DNA from: Marinobacter arenosus
Lineage (GTDB): Bacteria > Pseudomonadota > Gammaproteobacteria > Pseudomonadales > Oleiphilaceae
Direction: 5' to 3'
DNA length: 64,000 nt
NCBI RefSeq assembly: GCF_019264345.1
Contig: NZ_JAHVAO010000001.1
Span: 2,418,001-2,482,000, forward strand
Shown here: one piece after another, positions 52,248-60,680 of the stretch
Layout: each line of letters opens with the position of its first letter
Numbering within the stretch: the stretch's first letter is position 1
Translations under genes and position numbers: made by a program
The notes under the pieces: generated by a model
Seen by the model: the letters and a program-made list of their open reading frames with translations, nothing else
Databases searched by the model: none
What the model was told of the DNA's origin: nothing

Positions 52248-52289
52248 GAAAAAAAGCGGCGCAGGATGTCATCCTCGCCGCTTTTTTTT
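52248..52289. terminator. Terminator after gyrB (bidirectional)
   Basis: AGCGGC/GCCGCT and AGGAT/ATCCT form a hairpin broken by one bulge, followed by eight T on the + strand and preceded by eight A, so it can also serve the opposite strand. It closes gyrB and the convergent membrane-protein gene. Confidence 0.9.
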
Positions 52290-52329
52290 CATCGCCCCTT
52301 CGTGTCCTGAAAGGGCAGTCTGGAAGCCA

Positions 52330-53091
52330 TCAGCCCCCGGTTTGCTTGCCCGAGTTCCGCTTCTGCTTTTCTTTTTCCGCCAGATGAGGCGCCATCACCT
52401 CCTCCAGGGTATAGCCGGTCAACCGTCGGATGGTGCGCCAGAGGTAGTAGAAGATCAGCATCATCATGATCATCGACGGAATCGCGATCATCGGGTAACT
52501 CACCAGTGTCATCCGGCCAAGTTCCTCGTTGAACGCCTCGGTGCCGGACGGGCTGGTCACAATCCAGCGGGCAATCACATAGTTCATGATCGAGGAGAAC
52601 AGGAAGGTACCGGCAAAAAAGTAGCTGGCCTTGAGCAGGCGCGCCTCGAACTCGTCAACCCTACCCTTTTCCTCCAGTGACTCGTGGATCTTGTGCACGT
52701 CCAGCACGTTGGGGTTGTAGAGCAGGGTTCGTACCAGCGGGTATTTGGTGCGCGTGGATACCAGTACGGCCAGGCCGATGACCGCCGGCACTGCCGCCTC
52801 CTTGACGGCCAGCCAGCCGGCGTCGAGTTCCAGCAACCCAATGCCACCGGTCAGGCCCACGCTGATCAAACCCAGGACCGCAATGAAGTTTTTCTTGCGA
52901 TAGCGGATCAATTCGAACAGGCCCCAGCCGAGCGGAAACGCCAGACCGATGATCAACGCGTTGACGCTGCCCAGATGCTCGTCACCGCTGAATTTCATCA
53001 GGATGACCGAAGGAATGATGATACTGACCAGTAAGTCCACCCAGGGCCTGGGCTTGTGATCGGGTCTGTTCGGGGAACTCGGAGACGTCAT
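52330..53091 (-). CDS. VC0807-family integral membrane protein
   Basis: 253 residues with about six hydrophobic segments (for example WVDLLVSIIIPSVILM, VNALIIGLAFPLGWGLFELI, FIAVLGLISVGLTGGIGLL, and MIAIPSMIMMMLIFYYLW near the end). A cytoplasmic loop has LLYNPNVLDVHKI. The fit is to the VC0807-type family of uncharacterised membrane proteins; no function is assigned. A charged, Lys/Glu-rich tail follows the last helix. It is convergent with gyrB and stands alone. Confidence 0.7.
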   Translation of the reverse strand: MTSPSSPNRPDHKPRPWVDLLVSIIIPSVILMKFSGDEHLGSVNALIIGLAFPLGWGLFELIRYRKKNFIAVLGLISVGLTGGIGLLELDAGWLAVKEAAVPAVIGLAVLVSTRTKYPLVRTLLYNPNVLDVHKIHESLEEKGRVDEFEARLLKASYFFAGTFLFSSIMNYVIARWIVTSPSGTEAFNEELGRMTLVSYPMIAIPSMIMMMLIFYYLWRTIRRLTGYTLEEVMAPHLAEKEKQKRNSGKQTGG

Positions 53092-53316
53092 GGTTTAGCC
53101 TGGTTGGTGGAACAACAGCAGGCTGACAAGCACTGCCGGAAGACTTCTCGGCAGTATACGACGAATCAGAGTCCGGACGTAACCGCCCTCAAAAGGAACC
53201 CGAGGTACTTGTCGAGGACCCGGCGTTACCCGTTTCCAGCCGATTGTTCGCGCCCGACTGCCAGACCACCTGCGCCGAGGGATCCGTGTCGCTGCCACCG
53301 GCACCCGGGACACAAA

Positions 53317-53341
53317 AAAGCCGGGCGTACTGCCCGGCTTT
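53317..53341 (-). terminator. Terminator of gabT
   Basis: A perfect 10-bp stem AAAGCCGGGC/GCCCGGCTTT with a 5-nt loop, followed on the minus strand by a further T-run. It starts about 28 bp beyond the gabT stop. The rest of the 278-bp gap to 53092 shows nothing I can assign. Confidence 0.88.
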
Positions 53342-53369
53342 CCTCGATTCTCGTATTGGCTAGTGCCGA

Positions 53370-54647
53370 TCAGGCACCCACCTCCTTGAGACTCTCCTCG
53401 ACAATCGCCAGTCCCTCTTCCAGCACCTCATCTTCAATCGTCACTGGCATCAGGAAGCGCAGGGTATTGCCATACATGCCGCAGCTCAGCAGGATCAGGC
53501 CTTTCTCTTTGGCCTTCTTGGCGACCGCTGCCGCCAGTTCCGGCTTGGGTACCCGCGTGTCCTTGCTTTCCACCAGCTCAAAGGCGGCCATCGGGCCGAG
53601 GTTCCGGGCGTTGTCCACATGCGCGAACTGTTCCTGCCACTGACTGAAGCGCTGCTTCAGCTTGTCACCCAGACGCTGAGCCTTGCCCAGGATGTCCTCT
53701 TCCTTGAACACCTCAAACACGGCCAGCGCCGCGGCGCAGGCCGTTGGGCTGCCGGTGTAGGTGCCACCCAGGGAGTTGGGGCCGGACGCATCCATATGCT
53801 TGTCGGTACCAACGATGGCCGAGATCGGCATGCCGTCCGCCATGCTCTTGGCCATGGTCATCATGTCCGGCTCGACGCCACTGTGTTCGATGGCAAACAT
53901 CTTCCCGGTCCGGCCGAACCCGCTCTGGACCTCGTCCACGATCATGAGGATCCCGTTCTCGTCGCAGATCTTGCGGATTTCCTTCAGGAAGCTGGTGGGT
54001 GCCGCGTAGAAACCGCCCTCGCCCAGAACCGGCTCGATGACAATGGCGGCGGTGTCCTTGGCCGGCGAATCCGCTTTCATGGCCATCTTCAGGCCACGAA
54101 GCGCTTCGTCTTCGCTGACCCCGTGGTACGGAACCGGATAGGGCGCACGGTAGACCGTGCCCGGCATCGGGCCAAAGTCGGTCTGATAGGGAGCGGCCTT
54201 GCCGTTCATGGCCATGGTGTAGAAGGTCCGGCCATGGTAACCGCCGTCAAAACAGATCACGTTGGTCCGACCGGTGGCGGCGCGGGCGATCTTGATCGCG
54301 TTTTCCAGGGCCTCGGCACCGGAGTTGGCGAGCATCACCTTGGCGTGCCCCCGAACCGGAACCACACCACTGAGTTTCTCGGCCAGCTTGACGTAGCCCT
54401 CATAGGGCATGACCGTCTGGCAGGTGTGCATCAGCTTGTCCAGCTGCGCCTTCACTGCCTCCACGACCTTCGGATGCCGATGGCCGATGTTGAGTACACC
54501 GATACCGCCGGCGAAGTCGATCATCCGCTTGCCATCCGCATCCCAGAGTTCTGCGTTGGTTGCGTGATCGGCAAACTGTTCATTGGGACTTGCCGCGCCC
54601 GCTGCAACATAGCGTTCTTTGAGTGCCTGCAATTCTTTATTGCTCAC
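53370..54647 (-). CDS. gabT: 4-aminobutyrate aminotransferase
   Basis: Class III PLP aminotransferase moving the amino group of GABA to 2-oxoglutarate, 425 residues (E. coli GabT 426). Motifs: NSGAEALENAIKIAR (PLP phosphate), CFDGGYHGRT, IVDEVQSGFGRTG and the Schiff-base Lys267 in TMAKSMADGMP; GGTYTGSP completes the cofactor site. The usual partner gabD (succinate-semialdehyde dehydrogenase) is not adjacent. A related activity such as 5-aminovalerate transamination is possible. Confidence 0.92.
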   Translation of the reverse strand: MSNKELQALKERYVAAGAASPNEQFADHATNAELWDADGKRMIDFAGGIGVLNIGHRHPKVVEAVKAQLDKLMHTCQTVMPYEGYVKLAEKLSGVVPVRGHAKVMLANSGAEALENAIKIARAATGRTNVICFDGGYHGRTFYTMAMNGKAAPYQTDFGPMPGTVYRAPYPVPYHGVSEDEALRGLKMAMKADSPAKDTAAIVIEPVLGEGGFYAAPTSFLKEIRKICDENGILMIVDEVQSGFGRTGKMFAIEHSGVEPDMMTMAKSMADGMPISAIVGTDKHMDASGPNSLGGTYTGSPTACAAALAVFEVFKEEDILGKAQRLGDKLKQRFSQWQEQFAHVDNARNLGPMAAFELVESKDTRVPKPELAAAVAKKAKEKGLILLSCGMYGNTLRFLMPVTIEDEVLEEGLAIVEESLKEVGA

Positions 54648-54739
54648 TTTGCCTTCTCCCTGAGTTCAGGTTCGAATCGTTCATTAACCAGTGTAAGGAG
54701 TACGGGCAGGAACCACAAACCGACCAACGTGGACATCGC

Positions 54740-56587
54740 TCACGCCGATGTCGCCTCGTCGCGGAATTGAAGTTGAGCCAGACGTCGATACAGCGCATTG
54801 TTCCGCATCAGCTCCTCGTGACTCCCGACCGCCTGCAATCGACCCTGGTCCAGAACCGCAATCCGGTCGGCATCCCTGACCGTGGCCAGGCGATGGGCAA
54901 TCACCAGCGTGGTCCGGCCGGCGGTCAACGCCGGCATGGCCCGCTGGATCAGGTGTTCGCTTTCCGCATCCAGGGCGCTGGTTGCCTCATCCAATAGCAG
55001 TATAGGCGCGTTGGCCAGGAGCGCACGGGCAATCGCGAGCCGCTGCTTCTGCCCCCCTGAGAGCCCCAGGCCGGCGTCCCCCAACCGGGTGTCGTAGCCC
55101 TGCGGCAGCGCCTCGATGAACTCGTGGGCGTGGGCGACCCGGGCTGCCTCCCGTACGTCGTCGACACTGGCATCGGGGCGGGCGTAGCGGATATTGTCCG
55201 CCACCGTGCCATGGAACAGCGCCGGATTCTGGGGCACCAGCGCGAAGCAATTTCGCAGTTCCGACAACGACAGCGAACTGGCATCCACACCGTCAATCAG
55301 GATGCGTCCCTGGTCGGGTTGGTAGAAGTGCAGCAACAGGTCGAACAGGGTGGATTTGCCGGCGCCGGAGGGGCCCACCAACGCCAGGGTTTCCCCGGCT
55401 TCGACGGCCAACGAGAAATCCACCAGGGCCGGCAGGGCCTGACGCCCGGGATAATGGAAGGTCAGTTCCTCGATCGCGATGGCGCCGTTCACCCGGTCGG
55501 GCAGTCTACCGCCGCCTGTTGCTCGGCCAGCGAAGGCGGGCTCGGTTCTGAGCAGTTCGAACAGGCGCGCGGCGGAGCCGGCGGCTCGCTGGAGTTCGCC
55601 GATCACCTCGCTGATGGCCCCGGCGGCAACCCCGACCAGCAGGCTGTAGAACACGAATGCGGCCAGCTCGCCCGGCGAAATCCGCCCGTGGATCACGTCC
55701 AGGCCCCCGATCCAGAGCACGACACCGACGGCACCCATCACCAGAGAGATCGCCAGGGTGGTCAGCCAGGCCCGCTGACGGATGCGTTCCCGGGCAATGG
55801 CAAAGGCCTTCTCCGACACCTCGGCGAAAAACCGCCGGTCGTGGGGCTGATGGTTGAAGGCCTGGACGGTCTTTATCTGGGTCAGGTTCTCACCCACATA
55901 GCTGCCCACATCGGCCACCCGGTCCTGACTCAGGCGCGCCAGCTGTCGCACCCGCCGGCCAAAAAACAGGATTGGGGCAATCACCAGGGGAAAACCCAGC
56001 AGGATAATGCTGGCCAGCTTGGCGTTGGTGACGAACAGCAGGATCAGGCCGCCCACAAGCATGAGGGCATTACGAAGAGCAATGGAGACGGTGGAGCCGA
56101 TCACCGACTGCAGCACGGTGGTGTCGGCGGTGAACCGGGACTGGATTTCCAGCGCCCGGTTCTGTTCGAAAAATCCGGGATGTAGATCGATCAGATGGTT
56201 GAACACCTTCTTGCGGATGTCCGCCACCACCCGCTCCCCGATCCAGGACACCAGGTAGAAGCGGGCGAAGGAGCCGAAGGCGAGCCCGAGCACGAGCACA
56301 AAGAACAGGCCGATGGCCCGGGCCAGCATGGCCGGCGATTCCGTTGCCAGCCCCTGATCGACCAGGATGCGCAGGCCCTGCCCCAGCCCCAGGGTGATAC
56401 CAGCGGTGACCACCAGGGCCACCAGGGCTCCGGCCACGGCCTTGCGATACGGGCCGATGAATTCGATGACCAGCTTCAGGGCCTGGCGATGACGGGTGTG
56501 GATGATCTGCCTCCTGGGTTCAACGTACATTCCGCGGACATGAACCGGCCCGGGATTGCGGTACACTCTGTTGCCGACGTTCATCAT
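54740..56587 (-). CDS. ABC exporter, fused permease/ATPase (MsbA-like)
   Basis: 615-residue half-transporter of the type-IV exporter fold. Six TM helices occupy about residues 40-330 (for example AVAGALVALVVTAGITLGLG). The ATPase follows, with GPSGAGKST (Walker A), LSGGQKQRLAIARALL (signature), ILLLDEATSALD (Walker B) and IAHRLATV (switch His). It works as a dimer, exporting a lipid or other amphiphile; substrate unknown. Two adjacent ATGs (56587 and 56584) and an internal Met20 are possible starts. Divergent from the second ABC exporter with only 44 bp between. Confidence 0.88.
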   Translation of the reverse strand: MMNVGNRVYRNPGPVHVRGMYVEPRRQIIHTRHRQALKLVIEFIGPYRKAVAGALVALVVTAGITLGLGQGLRILVDQGLATESPAMLARAIGLFFVLVLGLAFGSFARFYLVSWIGERVVADIRKKVFNHLIDLHPGFFEQNRALEIQSRFTADTTVLQSVIGSTVSIALRNALMLVGGLILLFVTNAKLASIILLGFPLVIAPILFFGRRVRQLARLSQDRVADVGSYVGENLTQIKTVQAFNHQPHDRRFFAEVSEKAFAIARERIRQRAWLTTLAISLVMGAVGVVLWIGGLDVIHGRISPGELAAFVFYSLLVGVAAGAISEVIGELQRAAGSAARLFELLRTEPAFAGRATGGGRLPDRVNGAIAIEELTFHYPGRQALPALVDFSLAVEAGETLALVGPSGAGKSTLFDLLLHFYQPDQGRILIDGVDASSLSLSELRNCFALVPQNPALFHGTVADNIRYARPDASVDDVREAARVAHAHEFIEALPQGYDTRLGDAGLGLSGGQKQRLAIARALLANAPILLLDEATSALDAESEHLIQRAMPALTAGRTTLVIAHRLATVRDADRIAVLDQGRLQAVGSHEELMRNNALYRRLAQLQFRDEATSA

Positions 56588-56631
56588 ACGGCCCCTGCCG
56601 TTGCTTTGCCCTGTCCGACAAGGAAATTTCT

Positions 56632-58449
56632 GTGCGCGCCTACGCCGACAACGATTATCCCGCCCATCACAAACCCGACTGGAAAGTCATCGCCGGTCTC
56701 TGGCCCTACCTGGCGGAGTTCCGCGGGCGGGTAATTCTGGCCCTGGGGCTGCTGGTCCTTGCCAAGGTCGCGACGGTGGCAACACCGGTGGCGCTCAAGT
56801 ACATCGTCGATTACCTGGACCAGAACCGAACCGGAGACCTGGTGCTGTGGATACCGGTATTGCTGGTGGTCGCCTATGGTTTGCTGCGGTTTGGTGCCAC
56901 GCTGTTCAGTGAGTTGCGGGACGCCGTGTTCGCCCGGGTCGCCGAGCGGGCCATGCGCCGGGTGTCGCTGAGGGTGTTCCGGCACTTACACAACCGGGAA
57001 CTGGCGTTCCACCTGGACCGCAAGACCGGTGGCCTCGCCCGAGACATTGAACGCGGCACCAATGGCATCAGTTTCCTGTTGCGTTTCACCCTGTTCAACA
57101 TCGTCCCCACCCTGCTGGAAATCCTGATGGTTGCCGGCATCCTCCTGGTGGTGTTCAACGTCGGCTACGTGGTTGCCATCCTGGTATCGGTCGTGGTGTA
57201 CGTGCTCTTTTCCATCCGGGTGACCGAGTGGCGAACCCACTTTGTGCGTGAAGCCAACGCCCGGGACAACCAGTCCAATTCCCGGGCGGTGGACAGCCTG
57301 CTCAACTACGAGACGGTAAAGTACTTCAACAATGAGGCCTTCGAAGCCGAGTTGTACGACCAGGATCTGCAGGAGTGGGAGCAGGCGCGCCTGAAAAACC
57401 GCCTGTCACTGGCGGTGCTGAATGCCGGTCAGGCCCTGATCATCGGGGTGGCGCTGATTGTGATCATGGCCATGGCGGTACGTGAGGTGGCCAGCGGAAC
57501 CATTACCCTGGGCGATTTCACCATGATCAACGCCTACCTGCTCCAGTTGTTTATTCCCCTCAATGCCCTGGGATTTGTCTATCGCGAGATCCGACAGGCC
57601 CTGGTCAATGTGGAGCGCCTGTTTGGCCTGCTTGGGGACAAGCCCGGCATCGAGGATGCCCCGGACGCCAAGCCCCTGGCGGTGACCGACGGGGAGGTGG
57701 TGTTCGATCACGTCCATTTTGCCTACCGGCCGGACCGGCCCATCCTGAACGACGTGCATTTCCGCATTCCCGCTGGCCACACCGTGGCGGTTGTCGGCGC
57801 CAGTGGCGCGGGCAAGTCCACCCTGGCGCGCCTGTTTTTCCGGTTCTTCGATGTGGATGACGGCGCCATCGGTATCGACGGCCAGGACATCCGGAACGTT
57901 ACCCAGGACAGCCTGCGCGCCGTCATTGGCGTGGTGCCCCAGGATACCGTGCTGTTCAACGACACCCTGTACCGAAACCTGGCCTATGGCCGGCCCGACG
58001 CCACCGAGGCTGACGTCCATCGGGCCGCCCGCATGGCCCATCTGGACAGCTTTATCCACAGCCTGCCGGAGGGGTACGAAACGCGGGTTGGTGAACGCGG
58101 ACTGAAACTGTCCGGGGGCGAGAAACAGCGGGTGGCCATAGCCCGGGTCATCCTGAAAAATCCGCCCCTGTTGATCCTGGATGAGGCGACTTCGTCGCTG
58201 GATTCGCTCTCGGAGCAGGCGATCCTGGGCGCGCTCCGGGAAGTCAGCCGACAGCGGACCACCCTGGTGATTGCCCATCGGCTGTCCACCATCCGTGACG
58301 CCGACACCATCCTGGTCATGGACGGTGGCCGGATTGTCGAAAGCGGCCACCACACCGATCTGCTGGCGCGGCAGGGCCACTATGCCCGGCTCTGGGAACA
58401 GCAGCACCGGGGTGTCACCGAGGCCGGACCGGACGACGCTGAACGTTAG
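56632..58449 (+). CDS. ABC exporter of the Atm1/HMT1 family
   Basis: 605 residues, GTG start with AAGGA 7 nt upstream. Six TM helices are followed by an ATPase with GASGAGKS (389-396), LSGGEKQRVAIARVIL, LLILDEATSSLD and IAHRLSTI. The stretch NYETVKYFNNE (225-235) is the hallmark of the mitochondrial Atm1 family, whose bacterial members export glutathione derivatives and metal-thiol complexes and confer heavy-metal tolerance. Its stop overlaps the convergent recD stop by 4 bp. Confidence 0.9.
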   Translation: MRAYADNDYPAHHKPDWKVIAGLWPYLAEFRGRVILALGLLVLAKVATVATPVALKYIVDYLDQNRTGDLVLWIPVLLVVAYGLLRFGATLFSELRDAVFARVAERAMRRVSLRVFRHLHNRELAFHLDRKTGGLARDIERGTNGISFLLRFTLFNIVPTLLEILMVAGILLVVFNVGYVVAILVSVVVYVLFSIRVTEWRTHFVREANARDNQSNSRAVDSLLNYETVKYFNNEAFEAELYDQDLQEWEQARLKNRLSLAVLNAGQALIIGVALIVIMAMAVREVASGTITLGDFTMINAYLLQLFIPLNALGFVYREIRQALVNVERLFGLLGDKPGIEDAPDAKPLAVTDGEVVFDHVHFAYRPDRPILNDVHFRIPAGHTVAVVGASGAGKSTLARLFFRFFDVDDGAIGIDGQDIRNVTQDSLRAVIGVVPQDTVLFNDTLYRNLAYGRPDATEADVHRAARMAHLDSFIHSLPEGYETRVGERGLKLSGGEKQRVAIARVILKNPPLLILDEATSSLDSLSEQAILGALREVSRQRTTLVIAHRLSTIRDADTILVMDGGRIVESGHHTDLLARQGHYARLWEQQHRGVTEAGPDDAER

Positions 58450-60680
58450 CGCCCGATAAGCCCCTCGGCGAGGCCCGACGCCCGAACGACCCGTTGTTTG
58501 ACGCTGTCCTGGAAGACCCCGGCGTCGCCGGTGATCAGGCTGAACCAGTTCCGGGCCCGGGTTATACCGGTGTAGATCAGTTCTCGGGTCATCACCGGGC
58601 TGAGACGGTCCGGCAGTACCAGGCAGGTGTGGTTGAACTCCGACCCCTGGGATTTGTGCACCGTCATCGCGTACACGGTTTCCAGCTGTTGCAGCCGGCT
58701 TGGTGAAATCCAGCGGATCCCGTCGCTGCCATCGGCGGACGGGAAGGCCACTCGCAGGGTTGGCGTGGGCTGGCCGTCATGATCCCGGTCCCAGGGCACC
58801 GACAGGGTGATGCCGATGTCACCGTTCATCAGGCCCAGGTTGTAGTCGTTGCCGGTCACCAGCACCGGTCGGCCCGAATACCAGCCTTCGGCCCTCGGAA
58901 TCAGCCGGTGGGCCAGCAGCTGGCGCGCCACCAGGTCGTTGATGCCGTCCACGCCCCAGGGGCCCTTGCGCAGCGCACAGAGCACCTGAAAGTCCGAGAA
59001 CGCCCCGAGTACCTGCCGGGCCAGCTCATCCCATTCGTCCCGCCCGCTGTCTGCGGTGAGGCGATGCTGGTTCAGCAGCGACAGGTAATCACCGTAGCCC
59101 ACTGGCGGTGGCAATGGCCGGGAACTCACCTGACGCCCCCGTCCCTGGTTGCGGAAGGCCTCCGGGCTACCCGTGATGGCATGATCGGCAATCCGCGCCA
59201 GGGTCTCGTCCGGGGCCGGCCGTCGGGTCCCGCCGTTGAGCCAGATCACGTCAGCGAACGCCCCGTCACGACAGGCTGTTAGCATGGCCGAGTCCAGGGC
59301 GTTGGCATTGACCGCCTCCGCGAGTTTGCCGATGCCACTGCCCTCACCAAAGCGGTAACTCTTGCGCAACATGGCCACCGCCTGATCCAGCCTTTGCCCC
59401 CGGGGATCCATCAGGGTGTCCGGCAGGGTGCAGCCAATCACCGACGACAGCCAGTTGGCGGTATCCGGTGTGTAGTGAGCCGCGGTTGCCCGCTGGCACA
59501 GCTCGCCCAGCACCGCGCCGGCGTCCACCGACGCCAGTTGGTCCTTGTCCCCGAGCAGGATCAGCTGCGCGGTTGGCGGCAGGGCCTCGAACACCGACGC
59601 CATCAGATCAACGTCCACCATCGACGCCTCATCGATCACCAGAATATCCACCAGCAGCGGGTTGTCCCGGTTGTGGCGGAACCGGCGGGTATCGGGCCGG
59701 CTGCCGAGCAGTCGGTGCAAGGTGGTCACCCGGGTCGGAATGTCCTCAAGCGTGACCTGACCGGGCAGCCGGTCCAGTGGCAGTCGGCTGGCGGCGCCGG
59801 CAATGGATTCGTTCAGGCGGGCGGCCGCTTTGCCCGTGGGGGCGGCCAACCGGATCCGGTATTTCCGGCCGTCGCGTTGTGGCGACTGGCTGGCGACTGA
59901 CTGCAGGGCGGCGAGCAGATTGACCACCGTGGTGGTCTTACCGGTGCCCGGTCCCCCGGTAATCACGGCAAACCGGTTGCGGGCAGCCAGCGCGCAGGCG
60001 ACCTGTTGATAATCGACATCGGGTCCACCGCCAAACAGGATCGTCAGAGCTTCACCCAGGGCGCCCGCCGCGTCGGAGCCGGGATCCGCGAGCGGCGAAG
60101 TCAGCGCCAGCCGGGCGTGGATACCTTCGGCAATCCGGCGCTCGTAGCGCCAGAGCCGGCGCAGGTAAAGGCGAGTACCTTGCAGCACCAAAGGTGACGT
60201 CAGTGAGCCATCACTTACCGCCGAAACCTTTGCCAGAGCGTCCAGGCAGTCGTTCAGGTTGACCCGGGCCAGGATTTCTCCGGGAGCGGGCGTCGCCGTG
60301 GTCCCGGCGTCGTTGGCGGTGGCTGCCGGTTCAGCCTCGTCCGGTGGCAGGGCCAGTGTTCCGTCGGCGTCCTGCAGCAGGTTGGCGAGGTCTACACAGA
60401 CGTGGCCCCGGCCAACCTGGTGAGAGACCAGCGCAGCCAGCAACACCAACAGAGGCGGGGTCGGCTCGCCCTGTTCCTGGGTCAGCGTGCGGATCAGGCG
60501 GGCAAACCCGACGTCCAGTGGCCTCAGCCAGCCCCGTTGCTGCCACTGGTCGAGCAACTGGTCCATGGTCCGGGCGTCGGTAAACGGGTCCCGGGTATCG
60601 ATTGCAGGCGCGGTGGTCGGCCGGGGATCGGTATCCAGGTCCAGTGCGAACTGCTGGTCGGAGTGACGGGTTTTGCTCAT
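58446..60680 (-). CDS. recD: Exodeoxyribonuclease V subunit alpha (RecD)
   Basis: 5'-3' helicase of RecBCD, 744 residues, longer than E. coli RecD (608), partly through an N-terminal extension and the Ala/Thr/Pro-rich linker around residues 110-135. Walker A GGPGTGKTTTVV starts at 242; LAAPTGKAAARLNESI (motif Ia), VDILVIDEASMVDVDLM (motif II), LGDKDQLASVDAG (motif III), and VYAMTVHKSQGSEF and YTGITRAR (motifs V and VI) are all intact. Its ATG overlaps the recB stop (ATGA), so the two are coupled. Confidence 0.95.
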   Translation of the reverse strand: MSKTRHSDQQFALDLDTDPRPTTAPAIDTRDPFTDARTMDQLLDQWQQRGWLRPLDVGFARLIRTLTQEQGEPTPPLLVLLAALVSHQVGRGHVCVDLANLLQDADGTLALPPDEAEPAATANDAGTTATPAPGEILARVNLNDCLDALAKVSAVSDGSLTSPLVLQGTRLYLRRLWRYERRIAEGIHARLALTSPLADPGSDAAGALGEALTILFGGGPDVDYQQVACALAARNRFAVITGGPGTGKTTTVVNLLAALQSVASQSPQRDGRKYRIRLAAPTGKAAARLNESIAGAASRLPLDRLPGQVTLEDIPTRVTTLHRLLGSRPDTRRFRHNRDNPLLVDILVIDEASMVDVDLMASVFEALPPTAQLILLGDKDQLASVDAGAVLGELCQRATAAHYTPDTANWLSSVIGCTLPDTLMDPRGQRLDQAVAMLRKSYRFGEGSGIGKLAEAVNANALDSAMLTACRDGAFADVIWLNGGTRRPAPDETLARIADHAITGSPEAFRNQGRGRQVSSRPLPPPVGYGDYLSLLNQHRLTADSGRDEWDELARQVLGAFSDFQVLCALRKGPWGVDGINDLVARQLLAHRLIPRAEGWYSGRPVLVTGNDYNLGLMNGDIGITLSVPWDRDHDGQPTPTLRVAFPSADGSDGIRWISPSRLQQLETVYAMTVHKSQGSEFNHTCLVLPDRLSPVMTRELIYTGITRARNWFSLITGDAGVFQDSVKQRVVRASGLAEGLIGR

